From contig NAOQ01000859.1 of assembly GCA_002751075.1 (NCBI GenBank), positions 11,076 through 25,366 of the forward strand: a DNA stretch of 14,291 bases, in the 5' to 3' direction. The notes beneath the pieces are model-generated. The model worked only from the letters and a program-made list of their open reading frames with translations, did not search any database and was not told where the DNA came from. The translations under genes and the position numbers were made by a program. Source of the stretch: Ichthyophonus hoferi (lineage: Eukaryota > Opisthokonta > Ichthyosporea > Ichthyophonida > Ichthyophonidae). This document shows positions 1-8,118 of this stretch, piece after piece; the stretch's first letter is position 1, and every line of letters begins with the position of its first letter.

Positions 1-56
<56 letters not shown>

Positions 57-82
57 TGTTATTATTATTATTATTATTACTA
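1..82 (+). repeat. (ATT)n microsatellite at the end of the upstream intron
   Basis: Almost uninterrupted ATT trinucleotides run from the first base, with two small interruptions, and stop about 26 nt before the AG (107-108) that opens the first visible WD40 exon. The tract therefore lies inside the preceding intron, whose start is outside the window. Only a short AT-rich stretch separates it from the splice acceptor. Confidence 0.9.
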
Positions 83-108
83 TTGATAATTAATTATCCT
101 TAATATAG

Positions 109-1053
109 TTATGGTATCTCATGGAACTCCCAGAAAGCTGGCCTTCTAGCTACGTCATCAGATGATCATAGTGTGTGTGTTTGGGACGTCACATGTGCTT
201 CTAAAGGTAATAACCAATTAGACGCCATGTTTAAATATAACGGACACACCGATGTGGTGGAGGTAGGTGATATGTATATACACTTTATGTTGGTGTGGCT
301 CTGTTTTTATATATGTATAAATGTTTACCATATCGTTTCTATTGGCTACTATACCCGGTACCATCTAGCTACATTAATTATTATACATATTATACACATA
401 CATAAACATTTACATATACACGTACATATACACATATATCTCTAGATACATAAATATATGCACATACATAGACATATACATATACACATACATCAATATC
501 CACACATACATAAAAAGAAACGAAAACATAAACATAAACGTATACATATACATAAACATGTACATATACATATACACATACATTAATATCTACACATACA
601 TAAACAGAAACATATACATATACATATACATATACGCATAGATATACACATGCATATACATGTACATGTACTGTAAGAACAAACACTACTCGTTACAATA
701 CATACTCTGAAATAGTATGAGATTTTGGTCAAAACATACATCCAATTTCAACTATAGTTGGCCGCGTGCTCTATTGTATGTAAATATGAAAACTAATGAG
801 AGAGAATAATTGGAGATTAATGAATATATTAGTATGGTTAACATATTGTATAGTATAATGAGTATAATACATTATAATTTATTATATTAAAATATAGTAT
901 AATATAAGAGTATATAAGATAATATAATATAAGAATTTTATCTATAGATAGATGGTGAAAGAGAAAAAAGGTCTAATGGCTGGGCTATTGGACTATTATC
1001 ATTCACTTGTAATAGTAATAGTATTTTTATTGTTATGAGTGTTATTGTTACTG

Positions 1054-1084
<31 letters not shown>

Positions 1085-4000
1085 TATTATTTTTACTATT
1101 ATTATTATTATTTCTATTTACCCCTCTCCCTCTTACCTAATTAGGATGTGGCATGGCACCCTAGAGCAGCTCACCTATTTGCTAGTGTGGGTGATGATGA
1201 ATGCATAGCCCTGTACGTGACTAGATTTACCCTTCTCTCTACCCTCTTCTCTTTCTCTTTAATTGGTTTACATATATCCACCTACCTCCTACTAATTCTG
1301 CTGTCAAGCCAGTGCTTACGTTCGGACTATCAATTACCCACTTTATATATTTTAGAGTATATGCATTATTCTATTGATGAGACGTTTAAAATATATAGAA
1401 AATTTTATATCGCTCATTCTATTGGCAGCTGGTTTTAATTTTAATTATGAATTGGGTAGATATATTTAAAATGGGAGGACAGAACGTTACAATTTTTAAC
1501 AAGAACGGTTAATTGGCCTCTATATATATATATGGTATCGGATACTATAAGATAGTACAGCACGCCATAATAGAGCCTTTCAATAGGTCTATCTATTATA
1601 ATTTTAAACCTCAGTTTAAAACCATCTAAAATACCTCGTTAATCTCCTTTATCTACTTATCCATATATCTATATAGTATACTGTAATATAATATAGTACA
1701 CTTTAACACAATCTTTCTATAGGTTTACTATAATTTTAAAGCCATTTAAAATACCTCTTTAATATTCTTTATCTGCTTATTCAATCTTAATATATATATA
1801 CGTAGTATTAGGAATAGTTGTAGTTTTATTTTATCTTTACTGTTAGGATAGAAGGATTAATTGCCAAGTGAATGTTTTTATAGAAAATACCATTATATAG
1901 TACCTCAATATCCATATACATAAACCTACACATATGCTACCCTTTTTTTCAATTATTAACTCGTTAATTCGTTAATTAAGCTGGGATTACCGCCAATCAG
2001 ACTCGCCGGCGCACCTTAAGAAGAATGCACACGTAGGGGCAGTCAACTGTATATCATGGAACCCATATGCGGAATACTTGTTTCTTACTGGTGGAAATGA
2101 TAAGGTGCGTGAATGTGGTTATGTATGTATGTATGTATGTATGTTTATGTATATGTATATGTATATATATATATATATACGTATGTCTGTATATACCTAT
2201 ACTTCCGATAGTGGTATCTGTAGATGATATAATCGTCTATGTATTATGCTTTTTTATATTATCCTATCCCAAGATATTATATCATTGGAATGTCTTGTCT
2301 CATATCATATTATGCCATTTTATTATATATCTCTCTATTTATTGACCTGTGAAAATACAGAATACTCCTTGCTAATGGGAAGTAATTTAGAGAGCCGCAA
2401 TTAGCATTATTATTACAGCCCCTCCTAATTTTCTATCTACGTATAATATTTGAGATTAACCTAATATGGGTTCTTGGATTTAAAACATTTTTATTCGTTA
2501 ATTCTATTGGGTGAAAATGTACATTTAAATATGTAAATATATATTTTTATATAATCATTTTACATATGATAATTGAGATGAGCCTAATACAATATCTTGG
2601 ATTTTAAACACTGTTATCCGTGGATTCTATTGGAGAAGAATACACATTTATATATGGCAAGATATTTCTAATATAGTAATTTCATATATGGCTTGTTCAC
2701 AGGAAATTAACTTGTGGGATATGAGGCAATTTAAAGGCCCGCTCTATTCATTCAAACACCATAGAGAGGGTGGGTATATAGTATGTATATATATATTATA
2801 TGTATATGTTTATGGTATAGGTATAAGATATATGTTGTAGTGTATTACAGTATGGTGTGGTGTAATGTAATGTAGTATAGTTTACTGTAATATAACGTAG
2901 TGGACTATAGTATAGTGTGGTTTAATGTAATGTAGTGTTTTATAGTATAGTATAGTGTAGTGTAATGAAGTATAATATATTATATGCAGTGCATATGTAT
3001 ATGTTTATAGTGTATGTATATGTATATCTATCTATATCTGTATCTATATCTATATATATTTGTGCAATTACTTTCAAGTCCTTTTTGCTATACACTGTCT
3101 TCAATTTTTTGAGATTTTTAAAACTATTTCATATTATTGGGCAGTCTTCTAGTCTATATGCAATTTGTCTTTTCACTAGTCAGCTAAACCCTTACAACTT
3201 GCAAATCTAAGGCTAAAAATACCATGTAGCACCAATAAAAATGATCATATTTCGGTAATACAAACTATATTTAGTATTCTATTCGGGTCGGGTCACAAAC
3301 CATTGCCTTAATCGATTTGATATAGCTATATGAACTCTTAAATTTATGTTTTAAGTCACTGACCTTATTAGCTCAGAACCAGATTAGTTATTAGATCAAC
3401 CAATCATATTACTATTAATAATGTATTGATGTATCTTCTAGCCCTAAATTGCTCTGGACCGGACTTTGAGACCATGAAAATTGTTAACTTCCTTGAAATT
3501 TAGTCAATATACTGATGGCATTATACTTCTAGTCCTATATACATACATTCCTTTGTATCTCCTTCTCATTTTATTTGATTTGCCCCATCCCACCCAATCA
3601 GAGGTATTCCAAGTGCAGTGGTCACCTCATAGTGAATCAGTGTTTGCTAGTGCATCCAATGACAGACGAGTAATGCTATGGGACCTAGCGGCCATTGGTC
3701 GATCACAAACTGATGAAGAACGATTGGATGGGCCACCTGAACTGATGGTAAGTATGTCTATATAAGCAAGGTATATTATGTGTATGTTATGCAAGGATTT
3801 ATATGTATAATATATTTTACATTATATACTATAGAATATATGGGATATTTTTGATTGGTGGAAAAAATATACTCTGCTCCCCTATTGATCACACTTCTTT
3901 TAAATCTGTTGCTTTCTTTCATTTATTCTTTACATCTCATTGATTCACACTCACCTACCAATGAAATCTATGTTCTCTATTTATATCTTCTTTCTCCTTA

Positions 4001-5803
4001 TTATAATTTAATGCATATTCTAAGCCAATGACTTATACACTGTTCTCTATACTATTGGTGTTAAACCCTTTATCTCTTTATAGCCGCCAATCATTCTCCT
4101 TTAATGAGTTAAGTATGACTATATATGATAAGCTCCTATCCCCGGTAAAGCTAATTTATGGCTGACTTTTTTTCCACTGAACGGATGGCTTTTATAATCT
4201 AACAATTAACTAATTAGAGAATTAAAATATTGTAAAATTGCTTCTTTTTTCCCTTTATATTGCTCATCAATGAATGAATGTTTTAGATCTATATGTAAGG
4301 AATAGGGGTATAGTGCCATTATATTTTAATAGCGAATTTTATGTTTTTTATATATGGCAACTTATGCATTTTTTTGTTAGATGAATGTGGACTGTATCTA
4401 ATAATTATTGCTAATTGTTAATGTTGATTGAGTGGTCAAGAATCAGCCACTTGAATACAAATTATCATTATAATTAGCTTGAATTGGGGCTATTCGGATT
4501 GGCTCGGTCATATTAGGCCACACTGTTTAATCCATTCTCCACTCCTCATTGGCTCATAACACTTACATTTCATAATAAGCCTGATTGATTCTCCTACCAT
4601 ATATGGCTTTGAACCTCTTACTATATAAAATTTATTGGTTAATTGCCCCCAATAAACACTCTCCTCTGGGAAGGGGCATATCTCACTGCTTGTATATAAT
4701 TAGCACAATGGATGTGATATGGGTAATCTGGAGGCAACCACTTATCAATAACACCCAATCACATTTCGGCCTATGGTAGGTGGAAAAGAACATGAGAAGA
4801 TGACTAATGTAATAACTACATACACCCTACATCTATCTATCTGTCTACCTATTTATCTATATACCTATGCACACTATATATATACAGTTTATTCATGGCG
4901 GTCATACCGCTAAAGTCGTAGACGTGTGCTGGAATCCTATTGATCCGTGGTTGCTATGTAGTGTAGATGAGTACAACTTACTACATATATGGAAACCAGT
5001 ATGTATTGTCATTATTATATTATATTATATTATATTGTGGTGTTGTGTTGTATTATATCATATTACTATATCATATTATTATTATTAGTACACGTGGGAG
5101 AAAATGCATGCCAACCATAAATGAAAGGACCAATCATTACTGAATATGGTATAAGGCGATTGGGAAATGGTATGTAGGATTGCATTCCTTTACATAGCTG
5201 TACACCAATGTACATAGGTATATAGTATTATATATCTTTATTACCATTGATTATACTCACTCGCGTGCTATTATACTACCATAATATTCTATTATTATAT
5301 TATCATACAATCTATCATACTAATATACTATTATCTATATTATCATACTATCATACATACTATTTTACATACTAGTTTACTATACTACATACTATTATAT
5401 TATCATACTACTTACTGTATATACTATCATACATACTGTCATACATACTATCATACTATTATACATACTATTATACTATACTATATACTATCATACTACT
5501 ATACATATCATCATACATACTATTATACCTACTACCATACATACTATTATACTGCTCTACATACTATCATACTATAGTACATATTATCATACTGTAATAT
5601 ATATTATCATATTATCATACATACCATTATATTGTAATACTTAACTATCATACTATAATAGGTACTATCATAATATAATAATACATGCTGTCATGCATAC
5701 TACCATGCCTGCTATCATATTATCATACTATTATGTATGTACTCATGTATCTATATTAATACAGGCAGCCGCGATTATTGGTGAAATAGAAAACAGCCTG
5801 TAG
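109..5803 (+). CDS. RBBP4: RBBP4/RBBP7/Msi1-like WD40 histone-binding protein, 3' part (7 exons, 5' end outside window)
   Basis: Exons: 109-262, 1145-1212, 1981-2104, 2703-2769, 3602-3747, 4888-4998, 5765-5803 (stop TAG 5801-5803). All six junctions are GT-AG, keep frame, and have GTRNGT donors. The product is about 235 residues. It begins in mid-protein ([18 protein letters not shown]) and carries five WD repeats matching WD3-WD7 of the 425-residue human RBBP4. Family signatures are [52 protein letters not shown], the PP-loop DGPPELM and [17 protein letters not shown]. From family knowledge this is a nuclear histone H3/H4 chaperone subunit shared by CAF-1, NuRD, PRC2, Sin3 and HAT1 complexes. 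Oddities: after the last WD-repeat Trp the protein ends within 14 residues ([14 protein letters not shown]), shorter than the acidic tail of human RBBP4, and SVDEYN replaces SVSEDN. RBBP4, RBBP7 and Msi1 cannot be told apart here. The start and N-terminal histone-H4-binding helix lie upstream of base 1. Confidence 0.95.
472..611 (+). repeat. 90-bp-period tandem duplication within the CATATA array
   Basis: The 50 bases at 472-521 recur at 562-611 with about three mismatches by eye, including the recognisable block ACATACATYAATATCYACAC followed by ATACATAAA. The copies lie 90 bp apart inside an array of degenerate CATATA hexamers. This indicates recent segmental slippage inside intron DNA. Confidence 0.8.
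1053..1112 (+). repeat. (TTA)n / (ATT)n microsatellite near a splice acceptor
   Basis: Interrupted ATT/TTA trinucleotides with C interruptions lie about 30 nt before the acceptor at 1143-1144. They have the same orientation as the tract at the start of the window. Confidence 0.85.
1213..1980 (+). other. Intron of WD40 gene (768 nt)
   Basis: Donor GTACGT splits the Leu codon (CT|C, phase 2) of the ECIALWDYR segment. Acceptor TTAATTAAG precedes C-TGG-GAT. The intron contains a diverged local duplication (1583-1790) and otherwise featureless AT-rich DNA. The candidate branch region is the TTATTAACT around 1955-1963, which is inference only. Confidence 0.9.
1583..1790 (+). repeat. Diverged tandem duplication, period about 136 bp
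   Basis: A unit of about 75-85 bp beginning ATAGGT.TA occurs near 1583 and again near 1719. Shared blocks in order are TATAATTTTAAA, CCATYTAAAATACCTC, TTAAT, CTTTATCT and CTTAT. The first copy has about 13 extra bases after TATAATTTTAAA. Differences at several positions show this is not a fresh slippage product. Confidence 0.75.
2120..2179 (+). repeat. (TATG)n then (TA)n microsatellite
   Basis: TATG tetramers grade into TATATG and then pure TA dinucleotides, beginning only about 15 nt after the splice donor at 2105. Confidence 0.85.
2451..2693 (+). repeat. Diverged tandem duplication, period 123 bp, filling the 3' half of an intron
   Basis: Copy 1 (about 2451-2568) and copy 2 (about 2574-2693) share, in order, TGAGAT, CCTAATA, TCTTGGATTT, TTATYCGT, ATTCTATTGG, ACATTTA and CATATRTG. 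Identity by eye is around 65-75 percent. The second copy ends just before the splice acceptor at 2701-2702. Confidence 0.75.
2770..3601 (+). other. Intron of WD40 gene (832 nt)
   Basis: Donor GTGGGT interrupts the Glu codon (G|AG, phase 1) between HHRE and VFQVQW, and acceptor CCCAATCAG closes it. Its 5' third is a C-poor GTATAGTGTAATG-like repeat (about 2830-2995), followed by a short TATATCTATC tract (about 3020-3056). The rest has no feature I recognise. Confidence 0.9.
2830..2995 (+). repeat. C-poor degenerate GTAGTGTAATG / GTATAGTATAG repeat
   Basis: Short units GTGTAATGTA, GTAGTATAG and GTATAGTGTAG recur with variation over about 165 bp. The plus (sense) strand has very few C residues here, the opposite skew to the G-poor repeats elsewhere in the same gene. 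Confidence 0.75.
3748..4887 (+). other. Intron of WD40 gene (1140 nt, longest)
   Basis: Donor GTAAGT follows GPPELM and acceptor ATATACAG precedes FIHGGHTAK, phase 0. This intron has little simple repeat, only CTATCTATCTGTCTACC near the 3' end. It contains several CCAAT/ATTGG pentamers and two copies of ATATGGC. Short open frames in it (for example 4585-4779) resemble nothing I know. Confidence 0.9.
4999..5764 (+). other. Last intron of WD40 gene (766 nt)
   Basis: Donor GTATGT follows LLHIWKP and acceptor TTAATACAG precedes [12 protein letters not shown], phase 0. The 3' two thirds is a G-poor ACTATCATAC-type repeat (5270-5755). The final coding exon after it is only 39 nt including the stop, so its identity rests on the good acceptor and intact phase rather than on homology. 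Confidence 0.8.
5270..5755 (+). repeat. G-poor degenerate ACTATCATACATACTATTATAC minisatellite-like array
   Basis: Permutations of TACTATCATAC, ATACATACTATTATAC and ATTATCATAC recur for about 485 bp with heavy variation and almost no G on the sense strand. No fixed period is visible. Similar DNA occurs in the first GATA intron (8890-8999), again in transcript-sense orientation. Confidence 0.85.
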
Positions 5804-5820
5804 ATTGTCCCTGTCTATTT

Positions 5821-5924
5821 CCTTATAAGGGAATTTATATATACCACCCAACCAATGAAGAGAGATAAAACGACTGTGACCCGTGAGACCAGTTACCTGG
5901 CCCGTGGGTCTAGCCATATAAAAG
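5821..5924 (+). promoter_or_regulatory. Promoter-like cluster: CArG palindrome, CCAAT, TATAAAAG
   Basis: CCTTATAAGG (5821-5830) is a perfect 10-bp palindrome matching the MADS-box/SRF CArG consensus CC(A/T)6GG. CCAAT follows at 5852-5856 and TATAAAAG at 5917-5924. Order and spacing resemble a core promoter reading right, but no coding gene follows. The cluster lies where the WD40 3' UTR is expected, so chance in AT-rich DNA is a real alternative. Confidence 0.35.
5878..5910 (+). other. Predicted stem-loop downstream of the WD40 stop codon
   Basis: A G+C-rich island folds on itself: GACCC (5878-5882) pairs with GGGTC (5906-5910) and CCAG (5889-5892) with CTGG (5897-5900) around a TTAC tetraloop. 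The bases between add G-U, U-G, G-C and G-C pairs, with one A-C mismatch and one bulged A. That gives about 13 pairs in 33 nt. It begins 75 nt after the stop codon, so it may be a 3' UTR structure or part of a small non-coding RNA. Confidence 0.5.
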
Positions 5925-5931
5925 GATGAAT

Positions 5932-5950
5932 TGAAAACAGTTTGTTTTCA
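5932..5950. repeat. Perfect 8-bp inverted repeat with 3-nt loop
   Basis: TGAAAACA (5932-5939), GTT, TGTTTTCA (5943-5950), followed at once by a T-rich run. It lies 22 nt after the larger stem-loop. Confidence 0.6.
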
Positions 5951-7641
5951 TTATTTTTTATTGCTATATCAATATTTATAGTATATAATTTTATCCCGTT
6001 TATGAAATCCAATACATATCAAATATTATAGAAATTAACTATAAATTAATCTATAAGCTCTGATTTACTACTGGTCTATTTGGTTATTTACTTATCTGAT
6101 TAGCACATCTTCATTTAAATTTGTAATTTTTTAAAATATATTACGTTGTATAACAGGTCTATTCGTATGATTTATTTGTTTAATTTCAACCAACAACAAC
6201 CTTCCCTACCCTGTACTCTGTGGTTACCTTTACAGTGGATTGGCTCCCTCCGCCTCTAGCTAGATTTAATTGGTTCTGGGTGATGTATATGAAATAAGCT
6301 AATCGTTATAGTAATAGCTATAGTAATGATTCATATATATATATTCCATTGACATGTTAATACACCTATACATATGCTAAATTGTTTACTTTAATCCATT
6401 ATAGGATACTGTAGTATAATGTGTTATATATGATATATGACGACCTTGATGTAGCAATAGTAACAATTTGAATTAACTGTTCAATTAATTAGATGTTCAC
6501 TTACACAAACCAATCATTGACTATTTTTAATATCCTCTATATAGTTATTTGTTTCTCAACACTATATAGTATAACCCTATGCCCCGTATAGTATACCATA
6601 ACCCATTCACCAGAGTATACTATATAACATTCACTAATACAAAACAAAATATTCATGGTAACTTTATCATTGATGGAAGACTGTATACAAAATTTAGCAA
6701 TTGCTACATAGCAAACACTGAACAAAAACCAAAAACGACCATAACATTTGCAATAGCTTTAACGTTTTCTATAGCAAATACCGGAAAAGTTGTTTTAAAA
6801 ATTATTACTGTCAAATAAACTAAAATTATGTCCTTGCCATGCATAATTTACTTAATTATAACAACTACATCTACTGGCTATATATGACAACAATGTGGGT
6901 GCACCGATTGCACCAATGACTGAGAAATGATTGGGTAAAAGAGAGAACAATTCGAAACAGATGCCTTCTAAGAAGGTGATCTATGTATGGCATTTAATGT
7001 TTAACATTTATTAAAGGGACAACTATGTAAACCAATTGTTAAAACAGAAATATTTAATTAATTTAAGTATTTCTTTATATAACCATGAATATTTAATATT
7101 ATTAGCAATTATTATTACTTATGTAGCCTGGAAAAATAGCTAGTACAATCTGTTGGTGTTAAACGTCAATCCAAGATAATCTATCAAAATTGAGCCAGTC
7201 AATGTTAAAGATCCTGCAGCAATATAATAAGCCATTTCAGATCATATATTCTGGGGTCCAGATAGCACATTACCTAGGCATCCTACGTAAGGCAAATCCT
7301 GCTCACTTGCTTAATAATAAAAATGTGTATTGGCATATCTGTAGTCCGTGTGTGCCAAGAAACACGTTAAAACGCCCCCTAATTCGGTATCATCTCTCTA
7401 TCCAGAAGAATATAGGTCACAGGAACGCTCCTGTTTCTACTCATTATTCTCAACTCCAATATACAGAAGGAAGGTATATTGAAATATAGTGTAACATGGC
7501 TTATACATAATTTATACGCAAGTTCTACAAAAAATGACAAATTTTTATCTCTCAGTAGCTTCAAGATTATGAGTGGAAATAATAAGAACTATATAGTATT
7601 GTATCGGGCACAAGATTTACTATTCTATTATCATAGAACTG

Positions 7642-7676
<35 letters not shown>

Positions 7677-7770
7677 GGCACTTACTAATATTATTTTTAT
7701 TTTTATTTTTATTTTTATTATTACTATGGCAACTATTACTATTACCATTATTCTTACTATTATTATTATA
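7642..7770 (+). repeat. (ATT)n, (TTTTTA)n and ATT-like microsatellite cluster
   Basis: Pure ATT repeats (7642-7674) are followed by TTTTTA hexamers (about 7692-7720) and a degenerate ATT/ACT stretch to 7770. Open frames here read as poly-Tyr on the plus strand or poly-Asn on the minus strand and are not genes. Confidence 0.85.
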
Positions 7771-8118
7771 TGTTCTGACCCTTTTCATGAGGCAATTTCT
7801 ATTATTGAAAGATTATACTCTTCCAGCATATTATAATATGTTTTCGCGCGTTATTTCTAATGTATAAAGTCGTATATAAATATTAAAAAACAAAAGGAAA
7901 ATCAAATTAAACGATGGCATGCTAATAATAATGACATACTACTCATTGAATACTAATTAATATGCTAATTATATCGTCTGGGAAACTCGCATATTAATGA
8001 GTCATTTACTACGCCTTTCCCACTAATATAAAAAATTGCATCCATTCCATTGGTCAAAGCCAGATATATAGTTAATCCAGTTATAAACAGCTAATCACCT
8101 AGAACTTTCTAATTGATT

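Larger units (their letters stand above)
263..1144 (+). other. Intron of WD40 gene (882 nt)
   Basis: Donor GTAGGT follows ..HTDVVE and acceptor CTAATTAG precedes DVAWHP, phase 0. It holds a degenerate CATATA/ACATAC array (about 360-680) that is nearly free of G on the sense strand, then plain AT-rich DNA, then a second ATT tract (1053-1112). A real pyrimidine tract (CCCCTCTCCCTCTTACC) precedes the acceptor. A long minus-strand frame across 390-686 reads only Tyr-Val repeats and is an artefact of the repeat. Confidence 0.9.
2105..2702 (+). other. Intron of WD40 gene (598 nt)
   Basis: Donor GTGCGT follows ..TGGNDK and acceptor TTGTTCACAG precedes EINLWDMRQ, phase 0. It opens with a TATG/TATA microsatellite (2120-2179) and its 3' half consists largely of two diverged tandem copies of a unit of about 120 bp (2451-2693). 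Confidence 0.9.
5804..8118. other. Intergenic region between two convergent genes
   Basis: This 2.3-kb stretch separates the stop codons of the WD40 gene (+) and the GATA gene (-). Its first 150 bp carry a CArG-like palindrome, CCAAT, a stem-loop, a TATA-like box and an inverted repeat. Further on are a candidate but unsupported exon-like stretch (6182-6297), inverted repeats at 6898-6914 and 6964-6976, and ATT- and TTTTTA-rich microsatellites (7642-7770). I see no canonical AATAAA close behind either stop codon. Short open frames such as 6579-6818 and 7190-7489 have no recognisable content. Confidence 0.7.

Noticed and set aside
390-686. 98-codon minus-strand open frame of Tyr-Val-Cys repeats
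   Set aside because: It is the six-base CATATA/CATACA repeat read in frame, lies inside a well-supported intron of the opposite-strand gene, and has no other content.
5270-5755. CRISPR-like or satellite array
   Set aside because: Units vary continuously, with no constant repeat, no unique spacers and no fixed period, and the locus is a eukaryotic intron.
7190-7489. 99-codon plus-strand frame MSQSMLKILQQ..
   Set aside because: No recognisable domain, biased use of AT-rich codons as expected by chance, and no splice or promoter context.
7567-7788. Poly-Asn (minus) and poly-Tyr (plus) open frames
   Set aside because: Both are translations of ATT/TTTTTA microsatellites with no plausible domain or splice support.
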